Shown piece after piece: positions 1 through 8,708 of a stretch of 64,000 nucleotides of DNA. The DNA lies in NCBI GenBank assembly GCA_900316475.1, contig ONDA01000006.1, positions 124,001 through 188,000 of the forward strand, in the 5' to 3' direction. The stretch comes from an uncultured Prevotellaceae bacterium (GTDB taxonomy: Bacteria > Bacteroidota > Bacteroidia > Bacteroidales > Bacteroidaceae). The position numbers were made by a program, and so were the translations under genes. Each line of letters starts with the position of its first letter. Position 1 is the first letter of the stretch. The notes below the pieces were generated by a model, which did no database searches, had not been told where the DNA came from, and saw only the letters and a program-made list of their open reading frames with translations.

Positions 1-156
1 GCAAAGTTCGGCAATGTCGGCTACGCTGTTGCCCGCCGACGCTCTGGCGCCAAAACGCTGGGCACCGATATACACAGCATCGGCACCGTGATCGATAGCG
101 GCGATGCCGCACTCCAGGTTTTTGGCCGGAGCCAACAGTTCCAGTGGTCGCGTCAC
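1..156 (-). CDS. U32 peptidase family protein, N-terminal 52 codons (partial)
   Basis: The gene reads off the left edge. From a GTG at 156 the frame gives RPLELLAPAKNLECGIAAID then GADAVYIGAQRFGARAS, the conserved N-terminus of U32 (YegQ/TrhP/RlhA-type) proteins. These are now linked mostly to tRNA or rRNA hydroxylation rather than proteolysis. The GTG overlaps the metA stop codon (GTGA), so it is translationally coupled as the last visible gene of the minus-strand operon. The start codon is inferred: no ATG lies between the metA stop and the conserved motif. Which U32 subfamily it belongs to cannot be told from 52 codons. Confidence 0.85.
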   Translation of the reverse strand, partial: MTRPLELLAPAKNLECGIAAIDHGADAVYIGAQRFGARASAGNSVADIAELC

Positions 157-1070
157 TTGATATCGTCGATATTATAAGGTGTCTCCTGATAGACGTAATA
201 GTTAATCCAGTTGGCGTAGAAAAGGTTGGCATGAGCCCGCCACGTTACCAGCGGTCCCTCGTTAGGGTTGTTATGCCAGTAATAGTTTCGCGGCAGTTCC
301 ACATCCTTTCGGATGTCCTTGTCGCGCCGATACTCACGGTCGAGCGTGTCTGGCGCATATTCCAGATGGCCGGTAATGAAGAACTCACGTCCCTGTCGGG
401 CCATGATGATGCTGACGCCACTCTCCTCGCCGTCGGCAATGAGCTGCAGTTCGGCGTTGGCCAGTATGTCGTCGCGATGCAACTCCGTATGGCGGCTATG
501 GGGCATGTAGAACACATCGTCGAACCCCCGGAAGATGGGCAGGCGGTTGTCGAGCGCCTGTTGCGGGAAGACGCCAAACATCTTCTTCGGCAACGGGTAT
601 TTGGGCACGCCGTAGTGGTAATAGAGTCCTGCCTGCGCCGCCCAACAGATATATAATGTACTGGTGACATGCGTGCGTGCCCACTGGAAGATTTCGGTAA
701 TCTCCGTCCAGTAGCCCACCTCCTCGAACTCCAACTGCTCAACGGGAGCGCCGGTGATGATCATACCGTCGAACTTCTCGTTGCGCATTTCGTCGAAAGC
801 GCGGTAGAACATCATCATATGCTCGATAGGCGTATTCTTCGGCGTGTGGCTCTGCAGCTTCATGAAGCTGATGTCGAGCTGCAAGGGTGTGTTCGACAGC
901 AGGCGTATGAGGTCGGTCTCGGTGGTTATCTTCAACGGCATGAGGTTGAGGATGACGATGCGCAGCGGACGTATGTCCTGAGTGTGTGCCCGCTCGTCGC
1001 CCATGACGAAAATATTCTCCTGCTTGAGCAGGTTGATGGCCGGTAGCCGGTCGGGTAGTCTTAATGGCAT
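153..1070 (-). CDS. metA: Homoserine O-acyltransferase MetA, probably acetyl-CoA type
   Basis: This 305-residue protein activates homoserine for methionine synthesis. The catalytic set is visible: Cys142 in YICWAAQAG, His235 and Glu237 in TGHLEY. Residue 111, in GAPVEQLEF, is Glu. Work on the Bacillus cereus enzyme and later family surveys showed that Glu at 111 favours acetyl-CoA, while E. coli has Gly and uses succinyl-CoA. I therefore infer O-acetylhomoserine as the product despite the usual 'succinyltransferase' label. Length matches the family. It starts 20 bases after the PP2C gene and its stop overlaps the U32 start, so it appears to be transcribed with the kinase/phosphatase operon. 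No SAM riboswitch is evident upstream. Confidence 0.95.
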   Translation of the reverse strand: MPLRLPDRLPAINLLKQENIFVMGDERAHTQDIRPLRIVILNLMPLKITTETDLIRLLSNTPLQLDISFMKLQSHTPKNTPIEHMMMFYRAFDEMRNEKFDGMIITGAPVEQLEFEEVGYWTEITEIFQWARTHVTSTLYICWAAQAGLYYHYGVPKYPLPKKMFGVFPQQALDNRLPIFRGFDDVFYMPHSRHTELHRDDILANAELQLIADGEESGVSIIMARQGREFFITGHLEYAPDTLDREYRRDKDIRKDVELPRNYYWHNNPNEGPLVTWRAHANLFYANWINYYVYQETPYNIDDIK

Positions 1071-1090
1071 AGTCTATGTTTCGTTCCTTC

Positions 1091-1837
1091 TTAAACAATC
1101 TTGATGAGGCATACTGACACGTTGTCGTAGCCGCCGACGTCGATAGCCGCCTGGCAGAGCCCTTTGGCATCGGTGCCCGCCGTGAGGAGCCGTTCTATCC
1201 GCTTGTCGCTCAGCATACAGGTGAGCCCGTCGCTGCAGAGCATGAAGACGTCGCCGGGCAGCACCTGTTCCGTACAGTCGACCATATCGATATACGACGT
1301 CTTACAGCCGCCGCCGATGCAGTTGGTGATGTAGTTGGTATGCTCGTTGGAGCCCCCAACGAGGTTAGTCAGCGAATGGTCAGTAGAGATCTGCTTCAGA
1401 CTGCCGTCGTGCAGGCGGTAGATGCGGCTGTCGCCACAATTCATCCAGTAGAACCTCTTGTTAAAATAGGCGAAAGCGACGAGCGTCGTGCCCATATTGT
1501 GATAACAGGCCTCAGAACGCCCTTTCGAATCGATGATATTGTTGATAGAGTTGAGCCACTCAAAGATAGCCTCGTTATAGTCAGAGACGCTCAGCCCCTT
1601 TGGTATGTCGCCAAAGAAGTAGTCGAGATTATGCAGCACGTCGCTGCTGGCCACCTCTCCGCCGAGATGCCCTCCCATACCATCGGCCAGAGCTGTCAGG
1701 CTGCGGTCGGTGTCAGTCAAATCTACCGTATCAGCGAAGCTGTCTTCGCGCACACAAGTATGGCAAGCGAGCACCATGTCCTCGTTCTTCTGGCGAACAC
1801 AGCCCACATAGCTTGCTGCAAGTATATTCAGTCTCAT
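1091..1837 (-). CDS. PP2C-family Ser/Thr protein phosphatase
   Basis: This 248-residue, single-domain soluble phosphatase has the PP2C metal-binding motifs in order: RQKNED near residue 20, ALADGMGGHLGGE near 50, MGTTLVAF, NCGDSRIYRL, TDHSL and LCSDGLT. The C-terminal GGYDNVSVCLIKIV is the usual DN motif. Such enzymes remove phosphate from Ser/Thr using two Mn or Mg ions. It lies 15 bases after the FHA gene in the same operon as a Hanks-type kinase, so the kinase, its ring partner or the FHA protein are the likely substrates. That pairing is inference from gene order; the enzyme family is clear. Confidence 0.93.
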   Translation of the reverse strand: MRLNILAASYVGCVRQKNEDMVLACHTCVREDSFADTVDLTDTDRSLTALADGMGGHLGGEVASSDVLHNLDYFFGDIPKGLSVSDYNEAIFEWLNSINNIIDSKGRSEACYHNMGTTLVAFAYFNKRFYWMNCGDSRIYRLHDGSLKQISTDHSLTNLVGGSNEHTNYITNCIGGGCKTSYIDMVDCTEQVLPGDVFMLCSDGLTCMLSDKRIERLLTAGTDAKGLCQAAIDVGGYDNVSVCLIKIV

Positions 1838-1852
1838 GAACGATTTGTGTAT

Positions 1853-2440
1853 TTAATAATTGATACTAACTTGGAGGTTGACGTTAGCCACACCGACGAT
1901 GTCGCCATTCTTGAGCGACATCTCGACGTCGGGCTGCAGCGAATGCTGATTCAACGTTGTGCCGTTCGACGAATGCTTGTCGACGATGCACCATCCGGTA
2001 GTAGCATTGTACTTCAGCTGGGCGTGTACACCCGAGACATAGCCGTTATGCTCGAAGAACTGCGTATAGGGTCCCTGTCTGCGCCCGATGACCGCACCGT
2101 TTACCGCCTGAATACGTATATTAAGGTTCGTATTATAAAGCGTCAACGTCGGTATGCCTGGCATCGCCGTAGCGTTCTGTTCGTTTGACCGATGAGGTAT
2201 CTGATTAGAATTCGACGTCACCGACACGTCGGTAGCAGAGATTGACATCGGTGAGAAGTCGCTCTTATGGCCGGTGCTCTGACGCTCCTCTGACGACACC
2301 ATCAGGCCGCCGCAAAACGTGCAGCGCCGTCCGAGTCCTACACGTCCGCAGTTCTGGCAATAGAGCAACGCCTGTCCACACTGGTCGCAGTAGTGGCTGT
2401 CGTCGTCAATTTCTTCTTTGCAATTAGGACATATAATCAT
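1853..2440 (-). CDS. Zinc-ribbon/FHA domain protein
   Basis: This 195-residue protein begins with two zinc-ribbon motifs: CPNC...CDQC (residues about 4-21) and CQNC...CTFC (about 28-43). A low-complexity Ser/Asn-rich linker follows. A C-terminal FHA domain spans about 105-195, with VIGRR, SGVHAQL, the HSSNGTTLN loop and LKNGDIV. FHA domains bind phosphothreonine peptides, so this is the probable reader of marks written by the kinase encoded upstream. The start overlaps the AAA gene stop by four bases, implying coupled translation. No transmembrane segment is visible. Confidence 0.92.
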   Translation of the reverse strand: MIICPNCKEEIDDDSHYCDQCGQALLYCQNCGRVGLGRRCTFCGGLMVSSEERQSTGHKSDFSPMSISATDVSVTSNSNQIPHRSNEQNATAMPGIPTLTLYNTNLNIRIQAVNGAVIGRRQGPYTQFFEHNGYVSGVHAQLKYNATTGWCIVDKHSSNGTTLNQHSLQPDVEMSLKNGDIVGVANVNLQVSINY

Positions 2441-5400
2441 GCTTTTTCAATAATATCTTCTGGTAAAATAATCTGATAGGTCTCCTTCGTCACCTGTTCT
2501 GGCGGCATCTGTGAGACGCGTTGCGACAGCTGCTGTATGGTCTGGTCTAGCAGGTTGCGCATCTCGCGGGCATTGCCGAAAGAGGCGTCCTTGGACATCA
2601 CCATCTTGAAGATGACGTCGAGCGCCTTGAACTCTGCCGTCGGCGAGAGTGTGTACTGCTCCTTCTGTGCCATTTTCTTGAAGATAGACAGCAGTTCGTC
2701 CTCGTTATAGTCGTCGATATGCAGCTTATGGGTGAATCGGCTGGCCAGACCGGGGTTCATCTGCATGAACTCCTCCATCTTGTCCTTATAGCCGGCAGCA
2801 ATGACAACGAACTTGCCGCGATCGTCCTCCATGCGCTTCATCAGTGTGTCGATGGCCTCCTTGCCGTACTGGTCGTTCTGGTCGCTCAGGGTGTAAGCCT
2901 CGTCGATGAAGAGTATGCCGCCCATCGCCTTGTCGCACATATTGTTGACAATCTTCGGCGTCTCGCCCATATACTTTCCCACCAGCGTAGCGCGGCTGGT
3001 CTCCAACACGCGGCTCGTCGGCAGTATGTCCATCGAGTTGAGAATCTCGCCCATCTTCCGGGCTATCGACGTCTTACCCGTTCCGGGATTACCGGTGAGC
3101 ACGAAGTTCATAGCCATCTGCTGCACGTTGCCGGCGCCCATAGCGGCACGCTGCTTCATGAACATGCTCTGTACGGCGAGTCGTCGGATGCTGTTCTTCA
3201 CCGAGCGCATACCCACGAAGTCGTCGAGCTCGTTGAGCACCTCGTCCAGCGGGCGTGCTTTCTCGTTCTGGGCCATCGGCAGGTCGTCGGTGGTGAGACG
3301 GTACATATCCTCCTCGCGGAATCCCGGGTCGCTCATCAGTCCCACCAGTCGCTGGCTCTGCTTCTCGACGGCCTCGTCGAAGATGCGCCGTGCCTCGCGG
3401 GCATTGCCGAAGTTCTTGTCGCGACGCAGGTAGAGCTGTTCGAACTGCCGGTGTACGGCGCCCTTGGTCTCGTCGCTGATGGTGAAGTTCTTGGTCTCAG
3501 CGAGATGCAGGAAGATTTCCGTCAGTTCGTCGGGCGTATAGTCGTCGAAGTGTATGGTCTGTGTGAAGCGGCTCTTCAGTCCTGGGTTGGAGTCGATGAA
3601 GTCGTGCATCTGGTCGGTATATCCGGCGACGATGCAGATGAACTTGCCGCGATCGTCCTCCAGTCGCTTCAGCAGCGTGTCGATAGCCTCAGCGCCAAAC
3701 GTATCGGAATCGCTCGACTTCAGCGTGTAGGCTTCGTCAATGAAGAGTACGCCGCCCATAGCCGTATCGATGAGCTGATTGGTCTTGATGGCCGTCTGTC
3801 CGCTATAGCCCGCCACGAGTTTGGCGCGGTCGGCCTCTACCAGCTGTCCTCGTGAGAGGATGCCCAACGTGCGGAAGACGTCGGCCATGATGCGTGCAAC
3901 GGTCGTCTTGCCCGTACCGGGATTGCCGGTGAAGACATAATGCTTGCCCTGGAAGGTGTTCGATTCTCCGCGACGTATCTGCAGGTTGAGGAAGGCTGCC
4001 AGATTGCTGATTTCCTTCTTCACTGCCGTCAGTCCCACCAGCCCGTCGAGTTTCTTCAGGCACTCTGAGTAATCGACGGCCTTTGGCGCCTCAAACGGGA
4101 TGTCCTCTTCCTCGATAGTCATCAGCTGCTCGTTGGTCAGCGCCGACATATCGCCGTGTTGCAGTCGCTGGGCTTGCTTCTTGCAAATCTCGTCGAACAG
4201 CGTGCGCATAGTACGTCCGTTGGCGAAGTCTCTTTCGCGCGTCTCGTACATCTGCTTGATGCACGCCCTGACCTTGGTCTCTGCCTGTGGCGACATCAGG
4301 TATTTCTTGTCTTTGGCAAAGACGAGCAGTATCTCGTAGAGCTGATCGGGCGAATAGTCGTCTATATTGAGGAAATAGTTGAAGCGGCTCTTGAATCCCG
4401 GGTTTATGCGGAACAGGTTGTCCATCTCCGTGCGGTAGCCAGCAGCGATGACGACGAACTTGCCGCGATCGTCCTCCATCCGCTTCATGAGTTTCTCCAA
4501 AGCCTGTGCTCCCTGGTTGTCGCGGTCGCCGGCCTGACTGACTGGGGCCAGCGTGTAAGCCTCGTCGACGAATAGGATGCCTCCCATCGCCTTGTCGCAG
4601 AGGTGGTCTACCACCTTTGGTGTCTCGCCCTGATAGGGACTTACCATCTTGGCGCGGTCTACCTCGACGACGTGTCCGCTGTCGAGATAGCCTATCGACG
4701 CCAGTATTTCGCCCAGCTTACGTGCGATAGTCGTCTTTCCCGTACCGGGGTTACCCGTCAGGATGATGTGCATCGACATCTTCTCCTGCTCGCCCAGTCC
4801 GCGCTGCGCGCGCTGTATGCTGTTCTGTACGGAGTATGCTATCTCGCGTACGGCCTGCTTCACCTCGTCCATACCGATGAAGCGGTCCAGGTCGTGGAGG
4901 ATGTCGTCGAGCGAGCGTTCTTCTGGCACATAGCCCTGTATGTCGTCCGGCTCGACCTGCGCGGCGTCGGCACCGCGACTGATGAACGACGTGAAGATGT
5001 CCTCCGCCGTCTTCATAGCGAGATGGGCGTTGCCGAAGGTATCGTCCTTGATTTTTATCTGATACTTGAAGTAGCGTGCCAGTTTCTCTTCCGCCTCTGC
5101 CGAATAGGCATTGATGCCGTACTTCAGCCGTAGCGACTGGCGTGTAATATCGCACAGCTCATGATAGTTTGGCGTCGGCAAGCGGAACATATACTTGAAG
5201 CGGTTCTTCACCGCAGGATTGCTCTCCAAGAAGTCGTCAAGTCCTTTGGGCAATCCCGCCATAATGACGATGGGGTTGTCGTCCCACTTGTCCATCTCGA
5301 CAAAGAGCTTGTCGAGGGGGGTCACCTGGTTGGAATACTTGTCGGGCAGCAGCTTCTGAACGTTGTCAAAGAAGAGGATGCCGTTCTTGGCCTTCTTGAT

Positions 5401-5754
5401 ATTGTCGTCCCAGTTGTCGACGAACCGGCTATAGTCTACCGCATCGACAATCGTGAGTTTCGACTTCTCTATAATCTTGTTCTGATAGAAATATTCGCGC
5501 AAAATCTCTGCAAGTGCCGTCTTGCCCGTTCCCGTCTCACCTATTATTATTGCATTCACCGAAAGCCGCACATTGGCAATGTCCTTTCGCGAGCGCAGAT
5601 AGGTGTAAGTATCGACAATGGTTTTCAGCTGGGCCTTGATTTCGTCCAGGCCTACCAGTTTATCGAGGATATTCTGGCTGGCTATCGGCTGGCCGCACCA
5701 CTTACAGTACTTGGCGATGCTTCGATTTTCCTTATGACAATATTCGCAAATCAT
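2437..5754 (-). CDS. Four-module AAA+ ATPase (CbxX/SpoVK-like) with N-terminal zinc ribbon
   Basis: This is 1105 residues long. An N-terminal zinc ribbon (C3, C6, C17, C20) is followed by four CbxX/SpoVK/EccA-type AAA+ modules. Walker A motifs lie at 72-79 (GETGTGKT), 334-341, 610-617 and 888-895 (all GNPGTGKT). Modules 2-4 have Walker B ILF(V/I)DEAYTL and SRF arginine-finger motifs. Module 1 has ILFFDN (126-131), with Asn in place of the catalytic Glu, so it may bind but not hydrolyse ATP. Relatives with tandem modules form hexameric remodelling machines, for example EccA in type VII secretion and CbbX for Rubisco. The gene overlaps the kinase upstream and the FHA gene downstream by four bases each. 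Its substrate is unknown. Confidence 0.9.
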   Translation of the reverse strand: MICEYCHKENRSIAKYCKWCGQPIASQNILDKLVGLDEIKAQLKTIVDTYTYLRSRKDIANVRLSVNAIIIGETGTGKTALAEILREYFYQNKIIEKSKLTIVDAVDYSRFVDNWDDNIKKAKNGILFFDNVQKLLPDKYSNQVTPLDKLFVEMDKWDDNPIVIMAGLPKGLDDFLESNPAVKNRFKYMFRLPTPNYHELCDITRQSLRLKYGINAYSAEAEEKLARYFKYQIKIKDDTFGNAHLAMKTAEDIFTSFISRGADAAQVEPDDIQGYVPEERSLDDILHDLDRFIGMDEVKQAVREIAYSVQNSIQRAQRGLGEQEKMSMHIILTGNPGTGKTTIARKLGEILASIGYLDSGHVVEVDRAKMVSPYQGETPKVVDHLCDKAMGGILFVDEAYTLAPVSQAGDRDNQGAQALEKLMKRMEDDRGKFVVIAAGYRTEMDNLFRINPGFKSRFNYFLNIDDYSPDQLYEILLVFAKDKKYLMSPQAETKVRACIKQMYETRERDFANGRTMRTLFDEICKKQAQRLQHGDMSALTNEQLMTIEEEDIPFEAPKAVDYSECLKKLDGLVGLTAVKKEISNLAAFLNLQIRRGESNTFQGKHYVFTGNPGTGKTTVARIMADVFRTLGILSRGQLVEADRAKLVAGYSGQTAIKTNQLIDTAMGGVLFIDEAYTLKSSDSDTFGAEAIDTLLKRLEDDRGKFICIVAGYTDQMHDFIDSNPGLKSRFTQTIHFDDYTPDELTEIFLHLAETKNFTISDETKGAVHRQFEQLYLRRDKNFGNAREARRIFDEAVEKQSQRLVGLMSDPGFREEDMYRLTTDDLPMAQNEKARPLDEVLNELDDFVGMRSVKNSIRRLAVQSMFMKQRAAMGAGNVQQMAMNFVLTGNPGTGKTSIARKMGEILNSMDILPTSRVLETSRATLVGKYMGETPKIVNNMCDKAMGGILFIDEAYTLSDQNDQYGKEAIDTLMKRMEDDRGKFVVIAAGYKDKMEEFMQMNPGLASRFTHKLHIDDYNEDELLSIFKKMAQKEQYTLSPTAEFKALDVIFKMVMSKDASFGNAREMRNLLDQTIQQLSQRVSQMPPEQVTKETYQIILPEDIIEKA

Positions 5755-8708
5755 TCAACGTCCTTTTCTAATTGCTTAATGATCTTATGCGGTTGCATTT
5801 TCCATTTTCCATCAAGGTTCGGGTTACGAACGTTCATGACCGATGGGCTGAAAACGACGAACTCTGCCACGAGCAGGGCCACCAATATGCTCCAGAAGAC
5901 ATAGTGCAGCACCGACTCTCCGGAGACGGAGCGCACCTGGTCGGAGATGTCGTCGAGGACGCCGAACTTCGAGCCCTTGAACTTATACGACCTTGTCTTG
6001 AAAGTATAGAAGAGCGGCTCTATGAGCGACGACTGTATGTCGTCGTCGAGCACCTCGTTAATCAGTTTGTTGTCTGCTTTCTGGTCGCCGCGGAAGTCTG
6101 TCATGTGACAAATCAGCATGTAGATGCCTGTCATCAGGACGATGGCGATATTAAAGAGCGAGGGGTTCGAGCCGTTGAGGAACTTCAGGATGTAGATAGG
6201 GATGGCCGACGAAACCGCTCCGAGCAGTCCCCAGAGCAGTGAGAGCATGAAGCCGTAGCCTCTGAAGTAGGCTCTGGTGGCGACGATGAAGGCCGACATG
6301 CCTCCCAGGGGCAGGCCGATGGTGACCAGCGAGTTGCGGAGCAGGAAGTCGCGCCCTGTGACGCCGAAGACGAGCACCAGCAACATCCAGATGCCGCAGA
6401 GTCCGTAGAAGGCTATTCGCCACATCTTCTCCTTACGTTTGGCATGAATCCACGACATCTTGACGCTTTCCATCTTGTTTTTCGTCGACTCCCTTGCGTC
6501 GATATAGCGTTTGTAGTAGTGGTTCGTCAGGTCTATTTCTCCCAGCGTCATCAGCCACTTCTCGAGTTCGCGTTCATAGGCGTACTGCTCCTCGAAAGAC
6601 TTTGCGGGGTCTTCGTGATAGAACACCGAAAGCCACTGGGCAAAGTTTCCGCTGCGCAGTTCGTTGCGCATCTGGGCATTCTGCGAGCGGTCCAGCTGTC
6701 GCCCGTCGGTCTGTTCCGTACCGTCGGGGAGAATGTATGTCGGTATGACGCCCAAGATGCAGCAGAAGCGATAGACGGCCGTCTTCAGGTCGTAGGCTCC
6801 CAGTCGCTCGCGGTTCTCGTCCGACTTCAGGTCAAACGTCCGTACGGCCTCTGCCTGCAGTTCTATCCAGCCGTGCAGCTGTGCGAAGTAGGCGAATCGT
6901 CCGTCGGGTGCTACGATGTCGCTCATCTCGCTCTCAAACTCCTCTGCACTGAGATGCTCTGCATTCCTCAGCCGTTCGGCCAGCAGGATGCCTATCTTCT
7001 TCGGTGTGTCAGCCTGTCGCAGGTCGTAGGCAGCCTCTCTGTCAATGTTGTAGAGCACCTTGTATGCCAGCGACTCCGAGTGCTTCTGTCCTTGTGTCAT
7101 GATGCGCAGGCTCTCACAGGCCATCACGTCCTCGTGGCTGAACATCCACGAAAGCAGTCGTCCGTCGGTGAGACTCCTCCAGTCGTCGTCCGACACCATT
7201 TCGTAGCCGAAGGAGTGGACTATCTGCTCGATGGTCGACGACGGGAATCGCGACAGGAAGGGTATGTCCTTGTCTATCTCGTACACGCAGCGCATGATGG
7301 CCACGCGACTGTCGACGGGTTCTTCCTTGTCTTCTGTCTGGAAATAGGAGCGCAGGCGGTTGACGTCGCATGTAGAATGGCTCTCGAGGAAGAGGAACAG
7401 CGTGTCGTTGGGGTTTCTGAGGAGTATGGCGTACTGCTCCTGATAGCTCAGCAGCGAGATGGCCACGCTGTGTATATCGTCGCAGAGGTTTCCGTGAACG
7501 TCCTTATAAGGGTATGTAGGCTCCATTGCATAGACCGCCGCCATCAGTCCGGCGTGCTGGTCTACGGGGTATTTGTTGACGACGATATCCTTCACGACGG
7601 TTGCCAGCTTCATATTGCCGCACGACTCGAGCCACTGGCTGATGCGTCCGTTGTAGAGATAGCCCACGGCCAGCCGCTCGTTGTCTACCAGCAGCGGTAT
7701 CAGCTCGTGGACGTTGTCGGCCACGAGGTTGCGGTCGGGGTCGACGATGAAGTTCTTGTAGCGCAGGAAGGGCGAGCTGATGTCTACGGCGACGTTCTCC
7801 CCCTGGAACCATTTCTCCACCTGCTCGTAGCCCCATCGGCTCATCGGGTTGACGGCTGTCAGGCCCTGCACGATGTGCTTCACCTCGTCGGGGAGCTCGT
7901 TCAGGCGGGGCAGTCGTCCCTCGTTCTTCTGTCGCATCATGACGCGCTCGTTGGAGCTCATCGGCGTTTCGCCCAGCCACAGGGCAAAGAGCGTCATACC
8001 CAGGGAGTAGTAGTCGGCGGCGGGCGTCAGTTCCACGACGCCGTCTATCACGTCGGAGTACATCTCCGGTGCAGCGTATATCGGCGTGCGCGCCTGTGTC
8101 GTGCGGTGTGCCTTGCCGTCCTGCTCCATGATGGTGGAGATGCCGAAGTCGCCGAGCACCAGTTCCTCGTGGGCTTCGTCGCGGAAGAAGAAGTTCGAGG
8201 GTTTGATGTCCTTGTGCAGGATGTTCTCGTTATGACAGTAGGCCAGTGCTGCTGCTCCCTGCAGGGCTATGCGGCGGAACAGGTTGATGTCGCCGCCGAG
8301 ATGGAAGTGGCTCAGCGTGCCGCCCTGAAGATACTCCATCAGTTCGTAGTAGCGGTGCTTGCCCTCGACGTAGGTTTTGCCAAAGTCATAGATTTTGACA
8401 ATCATCTCGAAGTTGAACGAGCGTATCATCAGGAGCAGCTTCTTGTTGACGTCGAAGTTGGGATAGTACACCTTCAGCACGAAGTCCCTACCCTCTTCGT
8501 CCTCGACGAGGAATATCTGTGCTTCTCCCGAGGAGTCGCTCAAGCACTCTTTGTTCAGATACTTATGGCCCTTGACATTGAAGTATTCCTTCGGCTGTTC
8601 GACACTCTCGGCAACCTCTCTCACACTTCTGATGGTGCGCATAGTGGCGTCATCGACAAGGGGCCGGTCTTCTGGGGCTTCTTTTTTGATGGTTCGGTCA
8701 ATAGCCAT
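5751..8708 (-). CDS. Membrane-anchored Hanks-type Ser/Thr protein kinase
   Basis: This 985-residue kinase has its domain at about 45-300. The ATP-anchoring Lys is K79 (FVLKVYY). The catalytic loop HKDIKPSNF puts Asp at 167, the metal-binding DFG is 187-189 and APE is 213-215. The glycine loop is degenerate (SSGEAQIFLV) and the loop is HKD, not HRD. A 450-residue, mainly helical region without recognised domain follows. Five hydrophobic segments then lie at about 763-783, 790-811, 815-841, 850-868 and 933-953. This C-terminal anchoring differs from the single-helix PASTA kinases. The start codon shares one base with the stop of the zinc-ribbon gene. It probably phosphorylates partners in this operon (inference). 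Confidence 0.92.
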   Translation of the reverse strand: MAIDRTIKKEAPEDRPLVDDATMRTIRSVREVAESVEQPKEYFNVKGHKYLNKECLSDSSGEAQIFLVEDEEGRDFVLKVYYPNFDVNKKLLLMIRSFNFEMIVKIYDFGKTYVEGKHRYYELMEYLQGGTLSHFHLGGDINLFRRIALQGAAALAYCHNENILHKDIKPSNFFFRDEAHEELVLGDFGISTIMEQDGKAHRTTQARTPIYAAPEMYSDVIDGVVELTPAADYYSLGMTLFALWLGETPMSSNERVMMRQKNEGRLPRLNELPDEVKHIVQGLTAVNPMSRWGYEQVEKWFQGENVAVDISSPFLRYKNFIVDPDRNLVADNVHELIPLLVDNERLAVGYLYNGRISQWLESCGNMKLATVVKDIVVNKYPVDQHAGLMAAVYAMEPTYPYKDVHGNLCDDIHSVAISLLSYQEQYAILLRNPNDTLFLFLESHSTCDVNRLRSYFQTEDKEEPVDSRVAIMRCVYEIDKDIPFLSRFPSSTIEQIVHSFGYEMVSDDDWRSLTDGRLLSWMFSHEDVMACESLRIMTQGQKHSESLAYKVLYNIDREAAYDLRQADTPKKIGILLAERLRNAEHLSAEEFESEMSDIVAPDGRFAYFAQLHGWIELQAEAVRTFDLKSDENRERLGAYDLKTAVYRFCCILGVIPTYILPDGTEQTDGRQLDRSQNAQMRNELRSGNFAQWLSVFYHEDPAKSFEEQYAYERELEKWLMTLGEIDLTNHYYKRYIDARESTKNKMESVKMSWIHAKRKEKMWRIAFYGLCGIWMLLVLVFGVTGRDFLLRNSLVTIGLPLGGMSAFIVATRAYFRGYGFMLSLLWGLLGAVSSAIPIYILKFLNGSNPSLFNIAIVLMTGIYMLICHMTDFRGDQKADNKLINEVLDDDIQSSLIEPLFYTFKTRSYKFKGSKFGVLDDISDQVRSVSGESVLHYVFWSILVALLVAEFVVFSPSVMNVRNPNLDGKWKMQPHKIIKQLEKDVE

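Noticed and set aside
1071..1090. SAM riboswitch upstream of metA
   Set aside because: The gap to the PP2C gene is only 20 bases, too short for any known SAM riboswitch.
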